Shown piece after piece: positions 24,683 to 33,063 of a stretch of 64,000 nt of DNA. Location of the stretch: contig JAFZIV010000019.1 of NCBI GenBank assembly GCA_017554235.1, positions 1 through 64,000 of the forward strand, given 5' to 3'. The translations under genes were made by a program, and so were the position numbers. Below the pieces are notes generated by a model that did not search any database, was not told where the DNA came from, and saw only the letters and a list, made by a program, of their open reading frames with translations. How positions within the stretch are numbered: the stretch's first letter is position 1; each line of letters opens with the position of its first letter. This DNA comes from Selenomonadaceae bacterium (GTDB lineage: Bacteria > Bacillota > Negativicutes > Selenomonadales > Selenomonadaceae).

Positions 24683-25930
24683 TTACTCCGCTTTAAATTC
24701 AAATGTCACCGAAAATTGATGTTTACGCGTGGCGTCTTTGCAATATTTTTCGTAGGTTTTAGCAATACGATTTTTGTCACGCGCAGAATAATTTCCGCTA
24801 ATGATGATGTGCGCTTCAACCGGCAAATTTTTCATCGTGTCGAGTTCTTCTAAACGTTCTTCAATACATTTCTGCGTACAAAGAGGAAAACTTTTTCCGT
24901 CAATAACTTTGAAAATTTCGCAGACATTACGCGTTTTGGAATTGTAAGCGCAAGACATTAAAAGATTTCCTTCGCCGGCTCTATACATACGATCATAACC
25001 GCTATCGTCAACGCCCTTAGTCAAAAGTGAAGTTCTCTTGCCGTTTTCATCAATCATAAAAATTTTGGCTTTTGTAATTTCTGACTTCCAATCTTTAGCG
25101 TCGCTTACGTATGAATCAAAATCAACTTCAAATTTAGCACCGGTTTGCGCATAGGGATAATTTGATTCTTCTCTGTTGGCGTCTCCAAGTCTCAACGCAG
25201 AAACTGTTGAGGCAGTACGTGCTAACATCTCACGATTTAAAACATAAACTTCTACAATTTTTTTTGGGTCTTTTTCAGACGGCTTAGTAAAAGTTTCGCC
25301 TGTCGTCCAATATGATTTATCGAAATAAATTTTATTGTTGGGATATTTTTTATTGTAAAGTTCAACTGCGGCGTCAATTCTGTTAAAGCAATCTGTCCAT
25401 TGCTCGTGACTGGTTAAATTTCTAATGCCGGAAGTACTTTTGCTGTGTCCCATACAATCAACGGCAACCATATCGGGATTAACGCCCAATGCGGCTATAG
25501 CGTCACGATTTTCCAAAACGTGAATTGCCGAGTTTAACGGATGATCCTTACGGAGCGAATTGCCTTCAGTGTAATCCTTAAAAGTTCCGCCGTCCATACC
25601 TGTATCGTGCATAAATGATGCAACTTCCAATTCAACTCTGTCAATCGACGAATAGCTTGGGTTACCGAATGCGGCTTTTTCTACGGCGTCAGCGGCTTCC
25701 TGCGACTTTACGGCTACAAGTTCCGCGTGATGTTCGCCGTGATCGCTGTAAGCGCGAAGTTCAACGAAAGTTTTAGCACGTTCTTTCGCTCTGGCATAGT
25801 ACGGAGCGGCAATAGTTTTCGCAACTTCTGACGCAACGTTTATATCTGCCGCCGATACCGTAAACTGCGCGACAAAAATTACTAAGGCAAAAATTGTCGC
25901 TAAACCATTACGTAAAAAATTTTTGTTCAT
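24683..25930 (-). CDS. Exported HD-domain protein of unknown function
   Basis: 415 residues, AAGGAG before the ATG. A signal peptide (NGLATIFALVIFVAQFTVSAAD) shows export. Residues 60-250 carry an HD-like metal pattern: DHGEHHAELV, VASFMHDTGMDGG, HPLNSAIHVL and GHSKSTSG. The region after residue 250 (FEVDFDSYVSDAKDWKSEI) is unrelated to common output domains and holds a few cysteines. HD hydrolases are nearly always cytoplasmic, so an exported member is notable. It lies 37 bases after livG on the same strand and may ride on the liv transcript. Confidence 0.7.
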   Translation of the reverse strand: MNKNFLRNGLATIFALVIFVAQFTVSAADINVASEVAKTIAAPYYARAKERAKTFVELRAYSDHGEHHAELVAVKSQEAADAVEKAAFGNPSYSSIDRVELEVASFMHDTGMDGGTFKDYTEGNSLRKDHPLNSAIHVLENRDAIAALGVNPDMVAVDCMGHSKSTSGIRNLTSHEQWTDCFNRIDAAVELYNKKYPNNKIYFDKSYWTTGETFTKPSEKDPKKIVEVYVLNREMLARTASTVSALRLGDANREESNYPYAQTGAKFEVDFDSYVSDAKDWKSEITKAKIFMIDENGKRTSLLTKGVDDSGYDRMYRAGEGNLLMSCAYNSKTRNVCEIFKVIDGKSFPLCTQKCIEERLEELDTMKNLPVEAHIIISGNYSARDKNRIAKTYEKYCKDATRKHQFSVTFEFKAE

Positions 25931-25967
25931 GATCGAACTCCTTTCATAAAAAATTTTTTATTGCAAT

Positions 25968-26753
25968 TTAATTGACAGCTTCTTCGCCGAGATAAGCGCG
26001 AATAACTTCAGGATTGTTTTGAATTTCAGTTGGCGTTCCCGTTGCGATTATGATGCCGTATTCCAAAACGTAAATTCTTTCACAAATTCCCATAACCAAG
26101 CTCATATCATGTTCAATCAGCAGGACAGTTAAGCCGAATTGCTTTCTAATCCAACGAATCATTTCCATAAGTTCGTGAGTTTCTTGCGGATTCATACCTG
26201 CCGCCGGTTCATCAAGCAATAAAAGTTTTGGCTTAGCGGCAAGTGCGCGGGCAATTTCCAATCTCCTCTGTGCGCCGTAAGGAAGATTTTTAGCGACCTC
26301 GTAAGCATGTTCATCGAGCTTGAAAATTTTTAAAAGCTTTAAACTTTCCTGTTCAATTTCGTTTTCTTCGTCGAAGTATCTGCCCATACGAAAAACCGTT
26401 TCAAGCAAGCCGTATTTAACATGACAATGATAAGCGATTTTAACGTTGTCAAGTACACTCAATTCACTGAACAGACGAATATTTTGGAAGGTACGAGCAA
26501 TGCCGCGTTGAGTAATCTGGTAAGGCTTAAGTCCGACGATCGATTCACCGTCCAATAAAATTTCGCCCGTTGTGGGAACATAAACGCCAGTCATCAAATT
26601 AAAAATTGTCGTCTTACCCGCGCCGTTCGGACCAATCAAGCCTACCAGTTCGCCTTTGTTAATGTAAAAATTAAAATCTGAAACCGCTTTCAAGCCGCCG
26701 AAAACTTCTGAAACGTCCTCCGTCTTAAGGAGCGGCTTTTTACTTTCACTCAT
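25968..26753 (-). CDS. livG: Branched-chain amino acid ABC transporter, ATPase LivG
   Basis: 261 residues from the ATG at 26753 (AAAAGGAGTG upstream). Walker A GPNGAGKTT, the LivG-type RGIARTFQNIRLF segment, signature LPYGAQRRLEIARAL, Walker B LLLLDEPAAGMNP and the H-loop IEHD are all present. Couples ATP hydrolysis to uptake of Leu/Ile/Val or a related compound with LivH and LivM. The second ATPase (LivF) and the binding protein (LivK) are not in the neighbourhood, though the usual order would put livF next. Confidence 0.95.
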   Translation of the reverse strand: MSESKKPLLKTEDVSEVFGGLKAVSDFNFYINKGELVGLIGPNGAGKTTIFNLMTGVYVPTTGEILLDGESIVGLKPYQITQRGIARTFQNIRLFSELSVLDNVKIAYHCHVKYGLLETVFRMGRYFDEENEIEQESLKLLKIFKLDEHAYEVAKNLPYGAQRRLEIARALAAKPKLLLLDEPAAGMNPQETHELMEMIRWIRKQFGLTVLLIEHDMSLVMGICERIYVLEYGIIIATGTPTEIQNNPEVIRAYLGEEAVN

Positions 26754-26770
26754 CAAGTTCACTCCTTTTA

Positions 26771-26849
26771 GTGAATAGTGAATAGTGATTAGTTAATAGT
26801 TAATAGTAATAAAATGTACCTCACACTATTCACTTTTCACTATTTACTA
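26771..26849. repeat. Dispersed short repeat between livM and livG
   Basis: Near-repeats of GTGAATAGT, then an inverted arm ACTATTCACTTTTCAC, so the block can fold back on itself. It covers the last codons and stop of livM. Same family as 20560-20652 and 27801-27860. Confidence 0.65.
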
Positions 26850-27777
26850 AAAATTTTTTAAACGGTGCAAAGTTTGTGACTTCCATGTAGCCGAACAATC
26901 CCTGCGGACGATAGAACATCAGCAGGATTAAAGCCAGCGCGTAAATTATCATACGCATTTCAGGGAATGATGCCAACGCCGCTGATATGAAAGTTACGAC
27001 GAATGCTCCTGCGATTGAACCGGTTATTGAACCCATACCACCTAACACGACCATTATTAAGTAGTTGAATGACGCGAGGAAGTTAAAAGAATTTGGGCTG
27101 ATTAAATAAAATTGGTGAGCGAATAATCCTCCCGCAACTCCGGCAAATGCCGCGCCGATTGTAAATGCCATAACTTTGTAGCGCGTTGTGTTGACGCCCA
27201 TAGCTTCAGCCGCAATTTCATTTTCTCTAACGGCTATGCAAGCCCGCCCGTGCGATGAGTTCACAAAATTTTTTATAAAGAATAAAGTTACCAACATCAC
27301 GAAGTAAACCCAAGTAAAATTCGTCAAATGTTGTATTCCCTTGAATCCAGCCGCGCCGCCGACGTATTCAATGTTCATTATCACGATACGAATAATTTCA
27401 CCAAGTCCTAATGTTGCAATGGCTAAGTAGTCGCCGCGCAGTCGAAGTGTAGGCAGTCCGATTAAAAATCCCAACGCACCCGCGCAGATTGCTCCAAGTA
27501 TTAACGCGGCTATCAGCGGGAGATGAAAATTTGTTGTAGCCACTACGCCGACGTATGCACCGACTGCCATAAATCCTGCGTGTCCCAAAGAAAATTGTCC
27601 TGTGTAGCCGTTTATTAAATTTAAACTTACAGCCATAATTACGTTGACGCAAATTAAAATTATATTCAGTTGCCAAAACGAGCCGATGACTCCGCCGCTG
27701 ATTAATCCTTGCAGGACGCCGTAAACCAACAGCCCGAATATCAGCATTTTTAAATCACGTTTTCTTACCGCATTCAC
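26830..27777 (-). CDS. livM: Branched-chain amino acid ABC transporter, permease LivM
   Basis: 315 residues from the GTG at 27777, seven bases after AAGGAAGG; an upstream frame extension runs through a repeat and is not credible. About nine TM segments. Family signature NLINGYTGQFSLGHAGFMAVGAYVG, LPTLRLRGDYLAIATLGLGEI and GRACIAVRENEIAAEAMGVN (the EAA-like coupling loop). The last residues (VNSEK) are encoded by a dispersed repeat. Forms the membrane channel with LivH. Confidence 0.94.
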   Translation of the reverse strand: MNAVRKRDLKMLIFGLLVYGVLQGLISGGVIGSFWQLNIILICVNVIMAVSLNLINGYTGQFSLGHAGFMAVGAYVGVVATTNFHLPLIAALILGAICAGALGFLIGLPTLRLRGDYLAIATLGLGEIIRIVIMNIEYVGGAAGFKGIQHLTNFTWVYFVMLVTLFFIKNFVNSSHGRACIAVRENEIAAEAMGVNTTRYKVMAFTIGAAFAGVAGGLFAHQFYLISPNSFNFLASFNYLIMVVLGGMGSITGSIAGAFVVTFISAALASFPEMRMIIYALALILLMFYRPQGLFGYMEVTNFAPFKKFLVNSEK

Positions 27778-27800
27778 CAAATAACCTTCCTTTCTGGTTA

Positions 27801-27860
27801 AGTGATCAGTGGTCAGAAGTTTTTTCACTGATCACTGATTACTTTTCACTGATTACTATA
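27801..27860. repeat. Dispersed short repeat between livH and livM
   Basis: Near-repeats of CACTGATCACTGATTAC with an opposite-strand copy AGTGATCAGTGGTCAG. Same family as the block inside cbiA. The livH stop codon lies at its edge. Confidence 0.65.
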
Positions 27861-28743
27861 CTTTTTCATTAGTATTTTTGCCGAAAAGTCCCGAAGGTTT
27901 AATCAGCAACACCAAAATCAATATCGCAAATGCCGCCGCGTCACGAAATGTTGATGATATAAAGCCTGCAACCAATGCTTCAATTACGCCCAAAATTATT
28001 CCGCCGACAACTGCGCCCGGTAAAATTCCTATCCCGCCGAGTACTGCCGCAACAAACGCTTTCAAGCCCGGCATAATTCCCATAAGCGGATCAATCGTGT
28101 TGTAGTAGACGCCGACTAAGACGCCCGCCGCCGCCGCAAGTGCCGAGCCTATGCAAAACGTCATTGAAATTACTCTGTCAGAATCAATGCCCATTAACTG
28201 CGCGGTTTCCGTGTCAAAACTTGCCGCCCGCATTGCTTTACCTAATTTTGTTTTTTGTACAATGTAAGTTAAGAGTGCCATTAAAATTATCGTTATACCG
28301 AAAATCATCAGCTGTTGTCCGTTTATGACGAATCCTGCGACATTGAAAGAAAAGTTTAACCCTGTGTCAGGAAAAGTTCGCGGCGTTGGTGTTACGAAAT
28401 ACATTCCCGCATATTCCAAGAAAAATGATACGCCTATTGCCGTAATTAATAATGAAATTCGCGGCGCGTGTCTCAACGGCTTATAAGCAAGTCTTTCAAT
28501 GAGCATTCCCAAGACAGCCGTAATTGCCATTGAGATTAAAAGCGCGGGGAAAATCGGCAGTCCCGCAAAGGTTATCGCGAAAAATCCCACGTATGCGCCG
28601 AACATATAAACATCGCCGTGCGCAAAGTTAATTAATTTTATGATTCCGTAAATCATCGTGTAGCCCAGCGCGATTAATGCGTAAATACTGCCGAGACTTA
28701 TGCCGTTAATCAACTGTTGTACAAATTGGTGGAAAAAATCCAC
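27856..28743 (-). CDS. livH: Branched-chain amino acid ABC transporter, permease LivH
   Basis: 295 residues, GTG start with AAGGGGTG upstream. Eight or so TM helices. SLGSIYALIALGYTMIYGIIKLINFAHGD is the family N-terminus, split here across TM1-2. KTKLGKAMRAASFDTETAQLMGID is the coupling loop, and PGLKAFVAAVLGGIGILPGAVVGG the C-terminal signature. First gene of the livHMG run; divergent from the infC operon. Confidence 0.95.
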   Translation of the reverse strand: MDFFHQFVQQLINGISLGSIYALIALGYTMIYGIIKLINFAHGDVYMFGAYVGFFAITFAGLPIFPALLISMAITAVLGMLIERLAYKPLRHAPRISLLITAIGVSFFLEYAGMYFVTPTPRTFPDTGLNFSFNVAGFVINGQQLMIFGITIILMALLTYIVQKTKLGKAMRAASFDTETAQLMGIDSDRVISMTFCIGSALAAAAGVLVGVYYNTIDPLMGIMPGLKAFVAAVLGGIGILPGAVVGGIILGVIEALVAGFISSTFRDAAAFAILILVLLIKPSGLFGKNTNEKV

Positions 28744-28875
28744 TTACTTCACCCCTTTTTAAATTTAGTTTAAAATTTTAAAACAGATTACATTAAATAC
28801 AACTTTTCACCTCTCCAAAAAATTTTCCGCCTAATTTTAACTTTTTATGCGTCGATTGTCACGATTTATTTTTTC

Positions 28876-28904
28876 TTGACATAAATGAATCGGTATGTTA
28901 AACT
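28876..28904 (+). promoter_or_regulatory. Promoter of the infC-rpmI-rplT operon
   Basis: TTGACA-17 bases-TAAACT. The predicted transcript starts about 135 bases before infC. Confidence 0.65.
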
Positions 28905-29044
28905 TCCCGCGTTAAGTAGAAGCCCTAACTTCTCACCCGTTGAGTAACGTTGACGCGGTTAAAAGTTTTTCGTATAAAAATTTTTTTGAGATGGGGCGGT
29001 TTAACGTCCTTATTTTAATTTGCGCTAAGGGGAGGGGATTTCCA
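28905..29044 (+). promoter_or_regulatory. infC leader, likely site of L20/IF3 autoregulation
   Basis: The leader contains a hairpin AGAAG-CCCTAA-CTTCT and further pairing GC-rich segments before an unusually strong ribosome site AGGGGAGGGG. In Firmicutes such leaders bind ribosomal protein L20 and terminate transcription. I cannot identify the full L20 structure by eye; the role is inferred from position. Confidence 0.4.
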
Positions 29045-29653
29045 ATTAGTAAAGACAGTTTGAGAATCAATGAAGAAATTCGTATTCGTGAGGTCCGCGT
29101 GACTGACGAAAACGGCGAACAACTCGGCATTATGCAGACTAGAGACGCTTTAAGATTGGCGGAGGAACGTCATCTTGATTTGGTCGAAGTTGCGCCGAAG
29201 GCTCGCCCGCCGGTTTGTAAAATTATGGACTTTGGCAAGTACCGTTACGAACAGCAAAAACGTGATAAAGAAGCGCGTAAAAAACAGAAAGTAATTACCA
29301 TTAAGGAAGTAAAACTCAGACCGAATATCGAACAGCACGATTTTGATGTCAAGCTGAAAAATGCCAAAAAATTTATCGAGGAAGGTAACAAAGTTAAGGT
29401 TACAATAATGTTTCGCGGTCGTGAACTTTCACACCCCGAAATTGGAAACGCTGTTCTCGACAAAATTGCTAAGGCTTTGGGCGATACGGTAAGCGTCGAA
29501 CGCTCCGCTAAACTCGAAGGTAAAAATATGACAATGATTCTCTCACCGAAGGCGCAAAAAAGTAAGAAAACTACCATAAAGGGAGGAGAGACCGACAATG
29601 CCCAAAATCAAAACGCACAGAGCGACAGCAAAAAGGTTCAAAGTAACCGGTAG
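29045..29653 (+). CDS. infC: Translation initiation factor IF-3
   Basis: Binds the 30S subunit and checks the start codon and initiator tRNA. I place the start at ATT (29045), directly after AGGGGAGGGG, because the protein then begins [19 protein letters not shown] exactly as IF-3 proteins do, and infC is the classic gene with an AUU start that IF-3 itself disfavours. 202 residues: N-domain, linker [19 protein letters not shown]-domain with [19 protein letters not shown] and [15 protein letters not shown]. The C-terminus has about 30 extra Gln/Asn/Lys-rich residues that overlap the start of rpmI by 56 bases. Confidence 0.95.
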   Translation: MSKDSLRINEEIRIREVRVTDENGEQLGIMQTRDALRLAEERHLDLVEVAPKARPPVCKIMDFGKYRYEQQKRDKEARKKQKVITIKEVKLRPNIEQHDFDVKLKNAKKFIEEGNKVKVTIMFRGRELSHPEIGNAVLDKIAKALGDTVSVERSAKLEGKNMTMILSPKAQKSKKTTIKGGETDNAQNQNAQSDSKKVQSNR

Positions 29654-29795
29654 CGGTGAATTTAAACGCAATAAAGCGTATAAACGTCATATCTTGGAAA
29701 AGAAATCTCCTAAACGTAAGAGAAATCTCCGTAAAGCAACTTTGGCGGCAGCGGCAGATCGCGCTCGCGTCAAGAAATTGTTGCCTTACGCTTAA
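29598..29795 (+). CDS. rpmI: 50S ribosomal protein L35
   Basis: 65 residues: [20 protein letters not shown] is the invariant L35 N-terminus and the rest is Lys/Arg rich ([15 protein letters not shown]). Its ribosome site GGGAGGAG lies inside the infC coding sequence, and the first 19 codons overlap the infC tail in another frame, so the two are translationally linked. Confidence 0.97.
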   Translation: MPKIKTHRATAKRFKVTGSGEFKRNKAYKRHILEKKSPKRKRNLRKATLAAAADRARVKKLLPYA

Positions 29796-29825
29796 GCTTG
29801 AAGTTTTAGATTGGAGTGAAAAATT

Positions 29826-30179
29826 TTGCCAAGAGTAAAATCCGGCGTTACTGCTCATAAACGCCATAAAAAAATACTCAAGCTCGCGAAAGGTTATCGC
29901 GGCGCAAGGAGTAAACTTTTTAGAAAAGCTAACGAAACGGTTATGAAGGCGGGCTATTATGCTCATCGTGACCGTCGTGTTAAGAAACGTGAAATTCGTC
30001 GTCTGTGGATTACCCGTATCAATGCGGCAGCTCGCATTAACGGCATTACTTACAGCAGACTTATTTGCGGCTTGACGAAAGCCGGCGTGGCTGTTGATAG
30101 AAAAATGATGGCTGAATTGGCGGTCTCCGACCCCAACGCTTTTACTAAACTCGTCGACATCGCTAAAGAAAATTTGTAA
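29826..30179 (+). CDS. rplT: 50S ribosomal protein L20
   Basis: 117 residues, TTG start with [28 protein letters not shown] and [14 protein letters not shown] are the rRNA-binding N-terminal helix, and [20 protein letters not shown] the conserved globular part. Needed early in 50S assembly and, in Firmicutes, the repressor of this same operon. A terminator follows. Confidence 0.98.
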   Translation: MPRVKSGVTAHKRHKKILKLAKGYRGARSKLFRKANETVMKAGYYAHRDRRVKKREIRRLWITRINAAARINGITYSRLICGLTKAGVAVDRKMMAELAVSDPNAFTKLVDIAKENL

Positions 30180-30202
30180 ATAAATATTTGACATAAAATA
30201 AA

Positions 30203-30241
30203 AAAGTCCCTCAACGCAAAATTCTGCGCGGGGATTTTTTT
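30203..30241 (+). terminator. Terminator of the infC operon
   Basis: AGTCCC pairs with GGGGAT, with an inner CGC/GCG pair, followed by TTTTTTT, 25 bases after the rplT stop. Confidence 0.7.
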
Positions 30242-30265
30242 ATTAAGAATGTAGAATTAAGAATT
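30242..30265 (-). repeat. 24-base dispersed repeat, copy 2
   Basis: Exact reverse complement of 8412-8435. It overlaps the last codons and stop of kdsB. Confidence 0.6.
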
Positions 30266-30988
30266 ATTTTTCCAAATTTCGTTTACTAATTTTAAATCTT
30301 CTTCAGTGTCAACGCCAATAAATTTGCAATCGCTGATTATCACGCGAATTTTGTAACCGTTTTCAAGTGCGCGAAGTTGTTCAAGCGATTCACTTTCCTC
30401 AAGCGGCGTCGAATCCATTTTGGCATATTCTAACAAAAATTTTCTACGATACGCATAAATTCCAATGTGCTTGTAAACTTTCGACTTCCCTAAATTTCTT
30501 GGATACGGAATCAGCGACCGCGAAAAGTACAGCGCATTATTTTTTTTGTCCAAAACTACTTTAACGTTATTGGGATTTTTCATTTCCTCTTCGTCATGAA
30601 GTTCAACGGCAACGGTTGCCATTTGTAATTCCGAATCACTTTTAAATTGCGCTATAAGTTCATCGATTAAACTTGCCTCAATCAGCGGTTCATCGCCCTG
30701 AACATTAACAATAACTTCAACGTCAGAAAATTTTTCTGCAACTTCCGCAAGTCTGTCCGTCCCTGTCCTACAATCTGCGCGGGTCATCATAGCGCGTCCG
30801 TGATTTTTTTCGACGGCTTGAATAATTCTTTCGTCGTCCGTCGCTACAATCACTTCATCAACAGATTTTGCAAGTTTAGCGCGTTCAAATACTCGACATA
30901 TCATAGGCTTGCCGCAAATATCTTTCAACGGCTTGCCCGGTAACCGTGTCGATGAATACCGCGCAGGAATTATGCACAACGCTTTCAT
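30257..30988 (-). CDS. kdsB: 3-deoxy-manno-octulosonate cytidylyltransferase
   Basis: Activates KDO as CMP-KDO for the lipopolysaccharide inner core. 243 residues with the nucleotidyltransferase N-terminus IIPARYSSTRLPGKPL, KPMICRVFERA, the acidic VNVQGDEPLI motif, ALYFSRSLIPYPR and HIGIYAYRR. AAGGAGATG precedes the ATG. It is the best single sign that the cell has an outer membrane with LPS. The small membrane protein gene upstream ends five bases before its start, so both share a transcript. Confidence 0.96.
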   Translation of the reverse strand: MKALCIIPARYSSTRLPGKPLKDICGKPMICRVFERAKLAKSVDEVIVATDDERIIQAVEKNHGRAMMTRADCRTGTDRLAEVAEKFSDVEVIVNVQGDEPLIEASLIDELIAQFKSDSELQMATVAVELHDEEEMKNPNNVKVVLDKKNNALYFSRSLIPYPRNLGKSKVYKHIGIYAYRRKFLLEYAKMDSTPLEESESLEQLRALENGYKIRVIISDCKFIGVDTEEDLKLVNEIWKNNS

Positions 30989-30992
30989 AAAT

Positions 30993-31211
30993 TCATCTCC
31001 TTATTTGATTGAATGGAACTAATTTTGTAGATTCGTCGTCTGAAGGTTCAAGCGGCATTATCCAATCTGTTATCTGTTTAACTTCACTTGTCAAAAAGTC
31101 TCCAAATTTTTTATTCAATTTCTCAGGCAATAACCAATGTAATATTTTTGAATGCAGATAAAAAATAATTATCAACAGAATGCAATAAACGAATTTAAAC
31201 GCATTTTTCAA
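30993..31211 (-). CDS. Small single-pass membrane protein
   Basis: 72 residues from the TTG at 31211, which has GGAGGATTT before it; the frame is open further upstream but without a site. One TM helix (FVYCILLIIIFYLHSKIL) is followed by a soluble tail (PEKLNKKFGDFLTSEVKQI). No family recognised. It is packed between the DMT transporter and kdsB on the same strand, which suggests an envelope role, but this is inference only. Confidence 0.55.
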   Translation of the reverse strand: MKNAFKFVYCILLIIIFYLHSKILHWLLPEKLNKKFGDFLTSEVKQITDWIMPLEPSDDESTKLVPFNQIRR

Positions 31212-31227
31212 AGTAAATCCTCCAAAA

Positions 31228-32139
31228 TCAAATATTAGACAATTTTTCATTTTGTTTAAAAATTACCGGCGTCAATATTGCCACCAAAACTAAAATTATT
31301 CCAACCGATTCAATTATACCAAAAGTTTTTCCAAACATAAAGTAAGTTATGAAAACCGATGCAACAGGTTCAGTCAGCGCGGTTACGGTTGCTTCTTCCG
31401 CCGTCAAAAATTTTAATCCCGCGTTGAAAACTAAAAATGCTATAACCGTACCGAAAATTACTATCCAAGCAACATCAAAAAAGACTTCCGATTTTAAAAA
31501 AGGTTTCCAGTCCCAATCTTCAATCAATAAAAATGTCATCCAACCTCCCATAAACATTCCCATACTTATTAAAAATTCAGGATTGATTCTAAGTTTGAAA
31601 AGTTTTTTAGGAAAAATTGCGCTGAATGCAAATGCCGCGCCGCTTGCTAAGCTCCAAAATACACAGCCTAACGGAACTAAAATTTTTGTGGGATCTCCGC
31701 CTGTCACCAATAAAAATACGCCAACCATTGCCAAAATTACTGATAAAAATTCTAATCGTGTTGGTAATTTTCGATTGTAAAGCGTGTGCCAAATTACGAC
31801 CATTGCGGGAGTTGCCGAGAGAATTACTGTTGTTGCCGCCGCGCCGCCGATTGAAATCGCTTGAAAATATGTAAACTGTACCATTACGACACCGATTAAT
31901 CCGTAAATAAAAATTTCAAGCCATAATTTTCGCTGATTTATTATCACCGCCGAGAGTTTGAATTTTCCGCGCAGAATAATTATCGCCAACATTATTAATC
32001 CCGCCGTACACATTCTGATATTTGTCAATTCAAGAGGAGATTTTGTCGAATTACTGAAAAAATCTTGCGCCAATGCTCCCGAACTTGCCCACAAAATTCC
32101 TGCCAAGCCAACTAAAATTAATGCTAAATTTTTTTGCAA
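31228..32139 (-). CDS. EamA/DMT-family transporter
   Basis: 303 residues from the TTG at 32139, spaced eight bases from TAGGA. Ten TM segments in two EamA halves: ALILVGLAGILWASSGALAQ opens the first; TYFQAISIGGAAATTVILSATPAMV closes it. LVPLGCVFWSLASGAAFAFSAIFPKKL and FLVFNAGLKFLTAEEATVTALTEPVASV mark the second. These carry small metabolites across the inner membrane. Substrate unknown. Confidence 0.88.
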   Translation of the reverse strand: MQKNLALILVGLAGILWASSGALAQDFFSNSTKSPLELTNIRMCTAGLIMLAIIILRGKFKLSAVIINQRKLWLEIFIYGLIGVVMVQFTYFQAISIGGAAATTVILSATPAMVVIWHTLYNRKLPTRLEFLSVILAMVGVFLLVTGGDPTKILVPLGCVFWSLASGAAFAFSAIFPKKLFKLRINPEFLISMGMFMGGWMTFLLIEDWDWKPFLKSEVFFDVAWIVIFGTVIAFLVFNAGLKFLTAEEATVTALTEPVASVFITYFMFGKTFGIIESVGIILVLVAILTPVIFKQNEKLSNI

Positions 32140-32149
32140 ATTTTTTGTC

Positions 32150-32917
32150 CTATTCAATAATTTGTGAAAGTGTACGCTTAACTTCGTCCATATCAACGCG
32201 CGTATTGTAGCAGGGACCATTAGGACGAATATTTAAAACTCCTACGGCAGGTAACGGATAAACGTCTTGAATACCGCTCATTAAATCTCGTTCGCATGCA
32301 ATCGCTAAAACTGCTTGCGGACGATTTTTTATTACAACTTGCCGCGCTAAAGTTCCGCCGGTCGCCACAAAAAATATAAATCCTAATTCATCTGATAATT
32401 TCATTAAATCGCCAATATTACAGCCGCCGCAACGTTTACAATTATTTGGGTCTCGTGTAATTTTATGCGGACAATTAGCAAGTTGAAGACAATGCGGTAC
32501 TAGGACTAATAATTTATTCGCGGGAACTTTGATTTTGCTTTTCATAAAAATTAAATTGCTTACTGCAATAAATGATCCCTCAAGTTGCCGCCGCTTAATT
32601 CCAAAAATTTTTCCGATTCTTACTGCAACGGGAAATAAAAACTTTATGATTGCAAAACTGTATCGATGAAATAATTTTAATGTAGGCAAACCTTTCACCG
32701 CTAAAATCATATTGCATAGCGCACCAAATGAAAATGTCGAAATAAAAATTAAAAATGCTCCAACGATTGCTGGTAAATATTCAAAAATATTTTCCAATCC
32801 GAGATAAGAAATTTTCCAGACTCCGTAAAGCATAAGCGCGATTAAAAATTCTGCCGCCAATAAAAGTCCGAGAAATAATCTTTTTTTCGGTCGCGCTATC
32901 GAAAGTGTGTTAATCAA
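32150..32917 (-). CDS. DUF116-family membrane protein
   Basis: About 256 residues. I prefer the TTG at 32917 after GGCGGTGAT; a GTG nine bases upstream is the alternative. Two or three N-terminal TM segments, then a soluble domain with many cysteines: LLVLVPHCLQLANCPHKIT, NNCKRCGGCNIGDLM, FVATGGTLARQ, AIACERDLMSGIQD and PNGPCYNTRVD. This is the DUF116 pattern and suggests a metal or Fe-S site. Members often sit near methionyl-tRNA formyltransferase or KDO/lipid genes. Function unknown. Confidence 0.8.
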   Translation of the reverse strand: MINTLSIARPKKRLFLGLLLAAEFLIALMLYGVWKISYLGLENIFEYLPAIVGAFLIFISTFSFGALCNMILAVKGLPTLKLFHRYSFAIIKFLFPVAVRIGKIFGIKRRQLEGSFIAVSNLIFMKSKIKVPANKLLVLVPHCLQLANCPHKITRDPNNCKRCGGCNIGDLMKLSDELGFIFFVATGGTLARQVVIKNRPQAVLAIACERDLMSGIQDVYPLPAVGVLNIRPNGPCYNTRVDMDEVKRTLSQIIE

Positions 32918-33063
32918 AATTATCACCGCCCATTGGAAGGAATTATATCAAACAAAAATTTTCTCTGTCAAATATCTTTCAAATCCTCGACTAAATATAA
33001 ATCGAAGGAAAATAAAAATTTACGGCGAAAAATATTTGTCAGTACGTTGAAGGAGGGAAAATT

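Noticed and set aside
28940-29044. N-terminal extension of IF-3 from an upstream start
   Set aside because: IF-3 proteins start at the ISKDSLRIN region, and the strong ribosome site directly precedes the ATT.
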